A program made the position numbers and the translations under genes. From contig NZ_CP085193.1 in the NCBI RefSeq assembly GCF_024298965.1, positions 7,440,001-7,504,000 on the forward strand: DNA of 64,000 nucleotides, given 5' to 3'. The notes beneath the pieces were generated by a model. That model was not told the origin of the DNA. It saw only the letters and a program-made list of their open reading frames with translations, and searched no databases. The DNA comes from Streptomyces rapamycinicus NRRL 5491. Lineage in GTDB: Bacteria > Actinomycetota > Actinomycetes > Streptomycetales > Streptomycetaceae. Below are positions 45,212 to 53,443 of this stretch, one piece after another (within the stretch, counting starts at the first letter, position 1; each line of letters opens with the position of its first letter).

Positions 45212-45221
45212 GGTTCCTGGC

Positions 45222-45973
45222 TCAGGCTGCCTCCGGGAGCGGCGCTCCCGGAGGTCTTACGCCCTCGGCACCAGCCGGGTTCAGACCTGCCCGGACGAGC
45301 ATCACGCGGGCGGAGTTCTTGTCTCTGGGAGAGACGGCTCCGCACGCGGTGCAGGTGTAGGTGCGCTCGGACAGCGGCAGTGCGTGCTTGGTTCTCGCTC
45401 CGCAGGATGCGCAGTCCATGGTGGTGTGTGCTGGATGCACCAGCCGGATGTCCCGCCCGTGCTTGCGGCCCATCTCGATGAGGGCCTTCTTCGTGGCGCC
45501 GATCGCGGCGTCCGCCGCTTTGCGCGCCATTGAGGACCTGGCCAGGAACTTGGGCCTGAAGTCCTCCACGGCGATGGCATCGTGGTCGGTCACCGCCTTC
45601 TTGGCCCATTTGCGGCCGGTGTCCCGCCGCTGCCGGGCGATCTTCGCGTAGGTCTTCGCCCGCCACTTCTTCGCCTCGTGGTAGCCCTTCGAGGCGGCCT
45701 GCCCCTTCCTCGGTCTGCGGCGGGCCATCATCCGGTCGTACCGGGTCAGCCTGGCCTGGGCCTTGCGGCCGTGCTCGGCGTGCGGGAGGTCGTGGGCACT
45801 CGAGGTGGTGGTGGCGGTCTGCCTCACGCCCCAGTCCACACCGAGCACCCGGCCGGTCTCCGGCAGCGGCCGCACCCGGGTGGGGACCACGAACGAGCAG
45901 TACCAGTGCCCGACACTGTCCTGGTACACGCGCACCGAGGAGGGCTCGGCGGGCAGGTCCCGCGACCAGCACC
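45222..45973 (-). pseudogene. Truncated TnpB/OrfB_IS605 nuclease (IS200/IS605 remnant)
   Basis: About 250 codons of TnpB remain. The RuvC residues are present: Asp in LGVDWGVRQ, Glu in AIAVEDFRPKF, and Asp in SPRDKNSARVM. The C-terminal zinc ribbon CASCG...CTACG is intact. Homology starts in the beta-barrel region (RDLPAEPSSVRVYQDSVGHWYCSF). The first 130-150 residues, with the start codon, are missing, and the breakpoint lies near 45973. TnpB proteins are RNA-guided nucleases related to Cas12. Methionine 45935 is only an internal start. No transposase TnpA is nearby. Confidence 0.85.
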
Positions 45974-46128
45974 GCGCTGGCTGGCGGCGGCGCTGCTGGT
46001 GGGCGGCGTGGCGCTGACGTCGCTCCCGGCCGGGAGGCTGCGGCGGATGCGCCTCGGGTCGCGCCGCGACCTCGAGCCGTCTGAGCCGAACGGTGACGAC
46101 GGACCGAGGCGGACCGCGAGCAGGGAGC
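45974..46128 (+). pseudogene. C-terminal fragment of a membrane protein (possible)
   Basis: Directly beyond the TnpB breakpoint, the plus strand reads APRWLAAALLVGGVALTSL, one hydrophobic helix, then a basic tail (PAGRLRRMRLGSRRDLEP). This resembles the last helix and C-terminal tail of a permease. There is no start, and the frame does not stop before the convergent gene. It may be what remains of a gene broken when the IS element inserted or was deleted. Confidence 0.3.
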
Positions 46129-46926
46129 TCAGGCCGCGTCGGCGAGCAGCCGCAGCAGATGCTCCCGGCCCGGGGCCAGCAGCTCCGGGAGGGCTCGCGC
46201 CTGCGGATGCCACCGCTTCTCGTACTCCCAGCACAGCCAGCCGTCCCAGCCCTCGCGGCTGAGCAGCTCCACGCATTCGGTCAGCGGCAGCACCCCCTCG
46301 CCCAGCGGCAGCGGGGTGGTGTCCTCGGCCGAGGCGATGTCCTTGACCTGGACGTAGCCCAGATGTGCGAAGAGCGCCGGATAGCTGGTGGCCGGGTCCT
46401 CGCCGCCCAGCCAGGTGTGCATCACATCCCAGATCGCACCGACGCTGCCATGGCCCACGAGCCCGAGGACCCGGGCCGCGTCCGCGCCCGTCCGGTGCGA
46501 GTCGTGGGTCTCGAGCAGTAGCCGTACGCCGAGGTCGGCGGCGCGGGGCGCGGCCGCCGCGAGCCGCCGGGCGGCCGTGGCGTCGGCCTCCTCCGGGCTC
46601 TGCTCCCCGCCGCCGGGGAAGACCCGGACGTTGCGGGCGCCCAGGTCGTGGGCGAGCTCCAGCAGCTCCCCGAGCCCGGTCAGCACCGGCTCGTCCGGCC
46701 CGGTCTGGGCGGCGCGCACATATCCGGCGACGGTGAGGATCTCGACCCCGGCGTCCCGGAACTCCGCCGTCACCCTGGCCCGTTCGTCCGCCCCGATCCC
46801 CGGGTGCACCGGCTCCTCGGGGTGGGCGCGCAGCTCGATGCCGTGGTACCCGGCTCCGGCGGCGAGCCGGGCCACGTCGGGTACGGGCATACCGGGGACG
46901 CCGAGGGTCGAGAAGGCGAGCTTCAT
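46129..46926 (-). CDS. Sugar phosphate isomerase/epimerase-like TIM barrel (AP endonuclease 2 fold)
   Basis: A 265-residue TIM-barrel protein. ATG at 46926 (MKLAFSTLGVPGMPVPDVARLAAGAGYHGIELR) has GGGAG upstream. The metal-binding residues of the xylose-isomerase-like/AP endonuclease 2 family are visible: Glu in GIELR, Glu and His in LLETHDSHRTG, Asp in GAIWDVMHTW, and Glu in WDGWLCWEYEKRW. Enzymes of this fold isomerise or epimerise sugars or cleave 3-keto-glycosides. The substrate is not evident. It could serve the carbohydrate cluster 6 kb away, but it is not in that operon. Confidence 0.85.
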   Translation of the reverse strand: MKLAFSTLGVPGMPVPDVARLAAGAGYHGIELRAHPEEPVHPGIGADERARVTAEFRDAGVEILTVAGYVRAAQTGPDEPVLTGLGELLELAHDLGARNVRVFPGGGEQSPEEADATAARRLAAAAPRAADLGVRLLLETHDSHRTGADAARVLGLVGHGSVGAIWDVMHTWLGGEDPATSYPALFAHLGYVQVKDIASAEDTTPLPLGEGVLPLTECVELLSREGWDGWLCWEYEKRWHPQARALPELLAPGREHLLRLLADAA

Positions 46927-47097
46927 ACGGGCTCCCTTGGTGGGTTCGTGCGGAACGTGAATCAATCCTGCCGTGCCGATCACGCCTGCGGCGTGTCTTG
47001 CCGGGTGCCCCGCCGTCGTGTCCCCTACGCGGTGTCCGGCGGTACGCGTACGCCTGCGGCGGGCCGCTCCCCTGCCCGCCCCTTCCCACAACTGGGG

Positions 47098-47345
47098 CTT
47101 CGCCCCAGGTCCCGCTCCTCAAGCGCCGGAGGGGCTGGAAGACGCGGCTCCGCTCCGGGCCCCGCTCCTCAAGCGCCGGAGGGGCTGGAAGGTGGGGCTC
47201 CGCCCCAGACCCCGCTCCTCAAGCGCCGGAGGGGCTGGAAGGTGGGGCTCCGCTCCGGGCCCCGCTCCTCAAGCGCCGGAGGGGCTGGAAGGTGGGGCTC
47301 CGTCCCAGGCCCCGTTCCGCCTTAAGCGCCGGAGGGGGTGGAAGG
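47098..47345. repeat. 50-bp tandem array
   Basis: Units begin CCCGCTCCTCAAGCGCCGGA at 47111, 47161, 47211 and 47261, and a diverged unit starts at 47311, so the period is exactly 50 bp. Each unit contains AAGCGCCGGAGGGGCTGGAA and a GTGGGGCTCCGC stretch. This is the intergenic family common in streptomycetes, here amplified. Confidence 0.9.
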
Positions 47346-47349
47346 TGGG

Positions 47350-47410
47350 GCTCCGCCCCGGGCTCCGGGGATCAGGGGCGAAGCCCCTGCCACGCGGCGG
47401 AGCCGCATAT
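47350..47410. repeat. Dispersed hairpin repeat module, fourth copy
   Basis: GGGGCTCCGCCCC (about 47347-47359) pairs with GGGGCGAAGCCCC (about 47376-47388), allowing one mismatch, and is followed by CCACGCGGCGGAGCCGCATAT. This is the same arrangement as at 10311. It directly abuts the 50-bp array and probably terminates the methyltransferase gene. Confidence 0.75.
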
Positions 47411-47414
47411 CCGC

Positions 47415-48557
47415 TCATCCCGCCGTCAGGCGCCACAACGACGTCACCTCCGCCGCGCGGGCCGAGTGGAGGGGGTCGGTGGGGTCGAAGGCGCGGGGGT
47501 GGACGGGGCGGACGTCCAGCCGGTCCAGGACCGTCAGGCCCGCCGTGTCGAAGGCGGCCGGCAGTTCGGCGGGTGGCCGCAGTCCGAGGTGTTCGGCGAG
47601 GTCGGAGAGGATCAGCCAGCCCTCGCCGCCGGGGGTCAGATGCCCGGCCAGCCCGTTCAGGAAGCCGTGCAGCATACGGCCGGACGGGTCGTAGACGGCG
47701 TATTCGAGTGGTGAGGAGGGCCGGGCCGGGACCCAGGGCGGGTTGCAGACCACCAGCGGGGCGCGGCCCGGCGGGAAGAGGTCGGCCTCGACCACCTCGA
47801 CCCGGCCGGACAGGCCCAGCCGGGCCACGTTCTCCCGGGCGCATGCCAGCGCCCGCGCGTCCTGGTCGGTGGCGACCACCCGCTCGATGCCGCGCCGGGC
47901 GAGGACCGCGGCCAGGACGCCGCTTCCGGTGCCGATGTCGAAGGCCAGCTCGTGCGACGGCAGCGGGGCCTCGGCCACGAGGTCGACGTACTCGCCGCGC
48001 ACCGGTGAGAAGACCCCGTAGTGCGGATGGACACGGTCCCCGCCCAGCGCCCGCACCTTGACGCCCTTCTCCCGCCACTCGTGTGCGCCGATCAGCCCGA
48101 GCAACTCGCGGAGCGAGACCACCGAGGGGCCCTTCGCCGGGCCGTACGCCTCGGCGCACGCCTGCCGTACGTCCGGCGCCCGGCGCAGCGGAACCCCGAA
48201 GTCCGTGTCCAGCGGCACCAGCACCATCCCCAGCAGCCGGGCCCGCCGGGACTGGGCCTGGCGGTGCCGGTGGAACGCCTCGGCCGGGGACGCCGCGGGT
48301 GGCCGCCGCTCCTTCGCCCGGCGCGGGCCCCGGTCGATCCGGCGCGTCAGCGCCGTCAGCATCTGGCGGGCGCCCTGGTAGTCGCCGCGCCACAGCAGCG
48401 CGGTGCCCTCGCAGACGAGGCGGTGGGCGGTGTCGGCGGGCATCCGGTCGTCCGCGATCGCGACCCGGCGGGGCGGCGGCGTACCGCTCTCGGAGCGCCA
48501 CTGGGCGGTACGGGTCCGGCCGTCCTCGGTCCACTCGATGACCTGCTGGGTACTCAG
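47415..48557 (-). CDS. SAM-dependent methyltransferase (HemK/PrmC-like fold)
   Basis: A 380-residue protein. The SAM-binding Rossmann domain starts near residue 185: AFDIGTGSGVLAAVLARRGIERVVATDQDARALACARENVARLGL, then VEADLFPPGRAPLVVCNPPWVPA. The NPPW motif is typical of enzymes methylating amide or exocyclic nitrogens (PrmC/HemK, RsmC-like). The N-terminal 180 residues are unfamiliar and basic. Start choice: CTG at 48557 (LSTQQVIEWTEDGRT) has AAAGGG 11 nt upstream; GTG at 48611 is also open. The substrate is unknown. Confidence 0.82.
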   Translation of the reverse strand: MSTQQVIEWTEDGRTRTAQWRSESGTPPPRRVAIADDRMPADTAHRLVCEGTALLWRGDYQGARQMLTALTRRIDRGPRRAKERRPPAASPAEAFHRHRQAQSRRARLLGMVLVPLDTDFGVPLRRAPDVRQACAEAYGPAKGPSVVSLRELLGLIGAHEWREKGVKVRALGGDRVHPHYGVFSPVRGEYVDLVAEAPLPSHELAFDIGTGSGVLAAVLARRGIERVVATDQDARALACARENVARLGLSGRVEVVEADLFPPGRAPLVVCNPPWVPARPSSPLEYAVYDPSGRMLHGFLNGLAGHLTPGGEGWLILSDLAEHLGLRPPAELPAAFDTAGLTVLDRLDVRPVHPRAFDPTDPLHSARAAEVTSLWRLTAG

Positions 48558-48756
48558 GGGGACGCCCTTTGCTCTTGTGCCGTTCCGACGCGCGCCGCCG
48601 GCGGGCCGCACGGACGCGTCGTCCGTACGTCACCCGTGCGATGCCCGGGTGCTGTACGGGCCGGTGTGTGTGCGCCGATCCTTCCGGTACCGAGCCCTCC
48701 GCGCGAGCGGTTTTCCGGTCGGGGCGACGCCGTGTCATATGCGTGCCGGAAGGTTC

Positions 48757-49707
48757 TCAGCCGGGCGTGGCGTCCCCCAGCGCAAGCCGCCAGTCCTGGC
48801 CGACCAGCGGCGAGCCGTAGCCCCCGTGCCGCTTCTCGGCGATCAGCTCGAACCCGGCCCGCTCATAGATCCGGCGCGCGGAGGTCAGGACGTCGTTGGT
48901 CCACAGCACCAGATCGCGGTAGCCCGCCTCGCGTGCGAAGTCGATACACGTGCCCACCAGCCGCTCGCCGAGCCGCCGCCCACGCGCCTCCGGTTCGACG
49001 AGCAGCAGCCGCAGCCGGGCCGTATCGGGCTGTTCGTCCCGTACGCACATCACCGACCCGACGGGGCGGCCGTCGAGCTCCGCGATCCACGCCCGCTCGC
49101 GGTCCGGGTCGTGGCCCGCGCCGAACTCACCGACGATCCGGGCCACCAGGGCCTCGAACTCCGCGTTCCACCCGAACTCGCGGGCGTACACGGCGCCGTG
49201 GCGCTGCACGATCCAGCCCAGGTCCCCCGGCTCAAGTCCGCGCAGCCGCACCTCGGGCTCCGCCGGGCCGGTGAACACGCCCCGGGCGGTGGCCAGCGCC
49301 TCCCGCAGCCGCCCCATCTCGTTCCGGGGGAGCTTGGCCAACAGCCTGGTCACCGCGTCCCGCGAGCGCCGGTCCAGGCCCTCCGCCGCGGCCCGGCCCG
49401 CCGCGGTGAGCAGCACCTCCTGGTATCGGGCGTCGCGGTGGTGGCGCTCGCGCGTCACCAGCCCGCGCTCCTCGAACCGGCTGAGCGTCCGGCTCAGATG
49501 CGCGGCGGTGACCCCCAGGTGCTCCCGGAGCGCCGAGACATGGGTGCGCTCGCGCCGGGCCAGCTCGTAGAGGATGCGGGCCTCGCCCAGCGTGTACGGG
49601 GTGTTGAGCTGCCCTGGGTAGTCGAGGACGCCGATCAGCCGGGTGTACATCCGGTTGAAGTCGCGGACCTCGTCCACGGCCAGGTCAAGATCGTCGCGCG
49701 GGCCCAT
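48757..49707 (-). CDS. MarR-GNAT fusion protein
   Basis: A 316-residue two-domain protein. ATG at 49707 (MGPRDDLDLAVDEVRDF) has GGAGGGG upstream. Residues 1-145 are a MarR winged helix: LGEARILYELARRERTHVSALREHLGVTAAHLSRTLSRFEERGLVTRERHHRDARYQEVLLT. Residues 155-316 are a GNAT acetyltransferase with EPEARGRRLGERLVGTCIDFAREAGYRDLVLWTNDVLTSARRIYERAGFELIAE (acetyl-CoA loop). The combination suggests an acetyltransferase whose expression or activity is self-controlled. An inverted repeat (CTTGAC...TCAAG, 49742-49770) lies upstream. Confidence 0.9.
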   Translation of the reverse strand: MGPRDDLDLAVDEVRDFNRMYTRLIGVLDYPGQLNTPYTLGEARILYELARRERTHVSALREHLGVTAAHLSRTLSRFEERGLVTRERHHRDARYQEVLLTAAGRAAAEGLDRRSRDAVTRLLAKLPRNEMGRLREALATARGVFTGPAEPEVRLRGLEPGDLGWIVQRHGAVYAREFGWNAEFEALVARIVGEFGAGHDPDRERAWIAELDGRPVGSVMCVRDEQPDTARLRLLLVEPEARGRRLGERLVGTCIDFAREAGYRDLVLWTNDVLTSARRIYERAGFELIAEKRHGGYGSPLVGQDWRLALGDATPG

Positions 49708-49741
49708 CCGGCACCCCTCCGTACACCTGTGGTCGATTTTG

Positions 49742-49770
49742 CTTGACCTCATAGTTGCGTCAGATCAAGT
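49742..49770. promoter_or_regulatory. Candidate operator upstream of MarR-GNAT gene
   Basis: CTTGACCTCATAGTTGCGTC followed by AGATCAAG has inverted ends CTTGA and TCAAG and an inner GAC/GTC pair. MarR proteins bind such 16-30 bp imperfect palindromes. It lies about 35-60 bp upstream of the MarR-GNAT start and away from the plus-strand XRE gene. Confidence 0.4.
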
Positions 49771-49892
49771 ATTTGGGAAGGGGGGTCCCGTCCCGGGGGC
49801 AGGGCTCTTTCGTGTGCCCGATGCCTGCTGGCCTCCCACGGCTCCCCCTCCGGGCGTACCGTGACCGAAAGACCTTCCGGTGGGGGGGACAG

Positions 49893-51116
49893 ATGATGAG
49901 CAGCAAGTCCATCGGCGACCGCCTCGGCGAACTCCGGCGCTACCGCGACGTCACCCAGGAAGAGCTGGCGGAACGGTCGGGCGTCCACGTCGACACCATC
50001 CGGAAGCTGGAGCAGAACGTCCGGCAGTCGGCGCGCCTGGGCACTCTCCGGAAGTTGGCGAGGGCCCTCGATACCGAGCTGGATCGACTACTGGGACAGC
50101 CCACCGTGACCACAGAACTCCCCGACGACGACGGCGGGTTGATCGCCTTGCGTGACGCCATCCAGGACATCAGCACCCTGCCGGGTGTGCCTGCCGACGA
50201 TCTCGACGAGGATCCGCCTGCGGCAGACGACTGGATGCGCCAAGTCCGGGCGGCCACCACGCTCTACTGGGAAGGCGGGTACAGCGAACTCGCCGGCTCG
50301 CTGCCGCTCCTCCTCCGTGACGGGCGTGCCGTGGCCCGGGAGGCGACTGGCTCGCTCGCCGAACAGGTCTGGAACCAGCTCGCCCTCTCGTACCAGCTTG
50401 GGGCCAGCCTCGCGACGCAGGCTGGTCATGTCGACTGGGCTTTCGAGGCCGTGACGAAGCAGTTGCGGGCAGCCCAGCGCGCGTCCGATCCGCTGATGGA
50501 GGGAATGGGCGTCTCCACGCTGTCGTGGGTGCTGCTGCGGCAGGGCCGGTGGGAGGAGGCGCAGTCGGTCGCCGAGCGGAAGGCAGACGAGCTGGAGCCG
50601 TCCATGCGGCGCGGCACGAGCGCTCAATACGCGGTGTACGGCAACCTGTTGGTGGCGGCGGCCACGCCTGCCGCGCGTCAGGATCGCAAGGCCGACGCCG
50701 ATCAGTACCTCAACTTCGCCGAGGCTGCGGCTGTCCGGTCCGGGGCCGTGCGCGCCTACGGCACTGCCTTCTCTCTGGTCGACGTCAAGACGCAGATCGT
50801 CAACGTCGTCATGGCGGGCAGCGAGCCCGAGCCGGAGAAGGCGCTGGAAGCTTCCGAGGATGTGCGCCGCGATTTGATCAAGCGCCCGGTGCACCTGGCC
50901 GCCCACCGCTTGGACGTGGCCCAGGCTCAGTATCAGATGGGCGACAACGAGGGAGCGCTGGACACGCTGCTGGAGGTGGAAGCCGACCAGCCCGAATGGA
51001 TCCGGTATCAGATGCTCGCGCGGGCCACGGTCTTGGAGATGCGCGAGGAGGAGAGGCGGCGGAACACCCGGCTCCGGGGGCTGGCCGCCCGACTGGGGGT
51101 TGAGCCCGCTCTCTGA
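49893..51116 (+). CDS. XRE-family regulator with TPR-like domain
   Basis: A 407-residue protein. ATG at 49893 (MMSSKSIGDRLGELRRYRDVTQEELAERSGVHVDTIRKLEQNVRQSARLGTLRKLARAL) opens directly into an XRE HTH. The remaining 320 residues are helical repeats typical of TPR-type C-termini: EQVWNQLALSYQLGASLATQAGHVDWAFEAVTKQLRAA and AQYQMGDNEGALDTLLEVEADQPEW. Such proteins regulate neighbouring genes, often peptide- or ligand-controlled. Two small coupled genes follow 170 bp downstream on the same strand. Confidence 0.88.
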   Translation: MMSSKSIGDRLGELRRYRDVTQEELAERSGVHVDTIRKLEQNVRQSARLGTLRKLARALDTELDRLLGQPTVTTELPDDDGGLIALRDAIQDISTLPGVPADDLDEDPPAADDWMRQVRAATTLYWEGGYSELAGSLPLLLRDGRAVAREATGSLAEQVWNQLALSYQLGASLATQAGHVDWAFEAVTKQLRAAQRASDPLMEGMGVSTLSWVLLRQGRWEEAQSVAERKADELEPSMRRGTSAQYAVYGNLLVAAATPAARQDRKADADQYLNFAEAAAVRSGAVRAYGTAFSLVDVKTQIVNVVMAGSEPEPEKALEASEDVRRDLIKRPVHLAAHRLDVAQAQYQMGDNEGALDTLLEVEADQPEWIRYQMLARATVLEMREEERRRNTRLRGLAARLGVEPAL

Positions 51117-51289
51117 CTAGGACGTGACGTCGTACTCGCTCCGGCATCGGGCCAGCGACGGATGCGCTTCGTCACTGGGGCGTAATCGCGCGCACACCTA
51201 GCGTGATCCGCATCGAGGCGGCGTCGGCCCTCGCTCCCATCAGGAACCGGTTCGGCGCTGCCCCTCGCAGATCAGCAGGGGAGCCCGAC

Positions 51290-51883
51290 GTGACGACCAG
51301 AGCCTTACCGTGGACACCACCGCCCGCCGCGGATGTCCAGGCGTTACCCGCGGACAGATGGTGGGATGCCGTACGGGCCGCGCCGACGGTCGGGGAACGC
51401 GCCTTGAAGCTCCTCGGCGACGAGAACGGCGCCGTCATCCAGGACAAGTACGGCACCCTGTACTGGCTCGTCGAGGTGGGCTCCGCCACGAGCTGGCATC
51501 TGCGGCAGGTCCGGGTCCTGACCGAGCTGGCGGACGAGTGCACCTACCTCGGCGTGCCGCCCAACTCCTGGACCACGCCGCCCGGCACCCACTGGCGCGT
51601 GCCGCTCTCGGTCGACCACTACATGACCGACGCCTGGAAGCTGTGGGGAGCACTGGCCGAGGCCGACCGCGTTGAATTCGGCCCGGTCCCACGGGGGCGC
51701 CAGACCTGCTACCGCTGCGAGCTGCCCACCGACGAGCCCGTCATCGTGGACGTTCAGCACGGCGGCAGCGGACCCGGCCGCACGGTGTACGCCTGCCCTC
51801 CCCACGCCCTGGCCCACCGGCGCGACCCGGTCGCCGAGGCCGCCGCCATGCGCCGCGCCCGCGAACGGGGGCACACCTGGTGA
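51290..51883 (+). CDS. Conserved Streptomyces protein with Cys motif, two TTA codons
   Basis: A 197-residue protein from GTG 51290 with GGGGAG 6 nt upstream (VTTRALPWTPPPAADVQALPADRWWDAVRAAP). The central part has WRVPLSVDHYMTDAWKLWGAL. A Cys pair, CYRCELP, and later ACPPHA suggest a small zinc site. Leu6 and Leu19 are encoded by TTA (51305-51307, 51344-51346), unusual for one short gene, so expression should require bldA. The next gene starts in the GTGA overlap at 51880. I do not recognise a function. Confidence 0.75.
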   Translation: MTTRALPWTPPPAADVQALPADRWWDAVRAAPTVGERALKLLGDENGAVIQDKYGTLYWLVEVGSATSWHLRQVRVLTELADECTYLGVPPNSWTTPPGTHWRVPLSVDHYMTDAWKLWGALAEADRVEFGPVPRGRQTCYRCELPTDEPVIVDVQHGGSGPGRTVYACPPHALAHRRDPVAEAAAMRRARERGHTW

Positions 51884-52170
51884 CGGAGGACGAGCGCACC
51901 GAGCGGGAGCGGATGGCGGAACTACAGACCCCGGGCAGGAAGTGGGTCTTCGGCCAGCTCCAGGGCTGGAACTGCGCCCTGTGCGCGGCACGCCTCTACG
52001 CGGACCGGCCGACCTGCACGGTGGAGGTGGACTACGGCAACGTCACCGAGACGTACCAGCTGTACGTCTGTGCCCCCGCGTGCGAGGCGGCCCACGCCGC
52101 ACCGCGCCCCGCTCAGCCGGACGGCGACCGTCCGGTGATCCCCGCGCCTCGCCGGCGGACGGGCGCATAG
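51880..52170 (+). CDS. Small Cys-rich protein coupled to upstream gene
   Basis: A 96-residue protein. GTG at 51880 overlaps the upstream stop by 4 bp. Cys pairs CALCAARL and CAPAC, 40 residues apart, suggest a zinc ribbon; between them is a beta-strand stretch PTCTVEVDYGNVTETYQLYV. The N-terminus is acidic and charged (TEDERTERERMAELQ), the C-terminus Pro-rich. It belongs with the upstream gene and perhaps the XRE-TPR regulator, as in similar three-gene sets in streptomycetes. Function unknown. Confidence 0.7.
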   Translation: MTEDERTERERMAELQTPGRKWVFGQLQGWNCALCAARLYADRPTCTVEVDYGNVTETYQLYVCAPACEAAHAAPRPAQPDGDRPVIPAPRRRTGA

Positions 52171-52214
52171 ACGGCCTCGTACCGAGGGAACCCGCCCCGC
52201 GCGGAGCGCATCGC

Positions 52215-53264
52215 TCAGCCGCGCGGCGGCGCCGTGGAGGCGCGGGCCATCAGCTCGGCCCGGACCATCGCCACCCCGCCCGGCGGCTGCGGCTCGCGGC
52301 CCAGGGCCAGCCGCCCGGCCCGCGCGCCCGCCTCGTGCAGCGGCAGCCGCATCGTGGTGAGGGCCGGGACGGCGTCCGCGCTGAACGGGAGGTCGTCGAA
52401 GCCCGCCACCGAGACGTCCTCGGGGATCCGCAGCCCCTGGTCGCGCAGGGCCGCGCAGACGCCGAGCGCGATGGTGTCGTTGGCGGCGACTATGGCCGTC
52501 AGGCTCCGGTCGCGGCGCAGGAGTTCGAGGGTCGCGTCATAGCCGGAGGCGCGGTCGTACAGGCCGTGGACGGTCAGCCGCTCCGCGTCCTGGTCCACCC
52601 CGGCGGCGGCCAGCGCCGCCCGGTGGCCCTCCAGCCGGTGGCGGGTCGTGGTGCGCTCGGCGGGGCCCGCCACATAGCCGATCCGGCGGTGGCCGAGGGT
52701 CAGCAGATGTTCGGTGAGCCGGCGGGCGCCGCCGCGGTTGTCGAAGGTGAGGGTGGTGGCGTCCTCGATCGGCGGGCGCCCGCAGAGCACCACCCGGGTG
52801 CCGGAGGCGGCCAGCCGGGACGCCTTGGTGGCCACGGCGGCGGCGTGGTCGGGGTGCTCGACCGCGCCGCCGGTGAGCACGACGGCGGCGGCGCGCTGCC
52901 GCTGCAGCAGGGTGAGGTAGTTGAGCTCGCGCTCGGGCGAGCCACCGGTGTTGCAGATGACGGCGAGCTTCTCGCCGCCCCGGCCCGATTCCCCGGCGGG
53001 GGTGACCATTTCGGCCTGTACGGCGCCCGCGATGATCCCGAAGAAGGGGTCCGCGATGTCGTTGACGAGCACCCCGACCAGATCGGAAGTGGCGGCGGCG
53101 AGGGCGCTTGCCGGGCCGTTGACCACGTACTCCAGCTCGTCGACCGCACGCAGCACCCGGTTCCGGGTCGACTCCGCGACCGGGTAGTTGCCACTCAGAA
53201 CGCGCGACACGGTGGCCGCCGAGACCCGAGCCCGTGCCGCCACATCGGCCAGGGTCACTGCCAT
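52215..53264 (-). CDS. LacI-family repressor of the carbohydrate cluster
   Basis: A 349-residue regulator. ATG at 53264 (MAVTLADVAARARVSAATVSRVLSGNYPVAESTRNRVLRAVDELEYVVNGPA) has GGAGGAAAT upstream. The LacI HTH and hinge are complete. The periplasmic-binding-type sugar domain follows: SDLVGVLVNDIADPFFGIIAGAVQAE, RIGYVAGPAERTTTRHRLEGHRAAL and AIVAANDTIALGVCAALRDQGLRIPEDVSVAGFDDLPFS. It diverges from the nine-gene sugar operon. AAGCGCTT palindromes just downstream of both operon promoters are its likely binding sites. The inducer is an unknown sugar. Confidence 0.93.
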   Translation of the reverse strand: MAVTLADVAARARVSAATVSRVLSGNYPVAESTRNRVLRAVDELEYVVNGPASALAAATSDLVGVLVNDIADPFFGIIAGAVQAEMVTPAGESGRGGEKLAVICNTGGSPERELNYLTLLQRQRAAAVVLTGGAVEHPDHAAAVATKASRLAASGTRVVLCGRPPIEDATTLTFDNRGGARRLTEHLLTLGHRRIGYVAGPAERTTTRHRLEGHRAALAAAGVDQDAERLTVHGLYDRASGYDATLELLRRDRSLTAIVAANDTIALGVCAALRDQGLRIPEDVSVAGFDDLPFSADAVPALTTMRLPLHEAGARAGRLALGREPQPPGGVAMVRAELMARASTAPPRG

Positions 53265-53364
53265 ATTTCCTCCGTTGGTGGTCACCTTCTGGTACACCGT
53301 GTGCGCTGGTTGGGCGCCTCCATGCTCTCACTCCATGAGCGGCGCGATTCTGCACTCCAGGGTC

Positions 53365-53414
53365 TTGTCCTGTCATCCGGACCATGCCTAGGGTCCTCTG
53401 CAGCAAGCGCTTAC
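53365..53414 (+). promoter_or_regulatory. Promoter and LacI-type operator of first sugar operon
   Basis: TTGTCC (53365-53370) and TAGGGT (53389-53394) have an 18-bp spacer. GCAAGCGCTTAC at 53403-53414 lies 8 bp beyond the -10, over the likely transcription start. The core AAGCGCTT is a perfect palindrome of LacI/GalR type. The same layout occurs at 61931-61981. Confidence 0.7.
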
Positions 53415-53443
53415 CCCAGGCGACGGCGAGGAGACCTCAGCCC

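Noticed and set aside
47098..47345. CRISPR array
   Set aside because: The 50-bp units follow each other with no spacers, and no cas gene is nearby.
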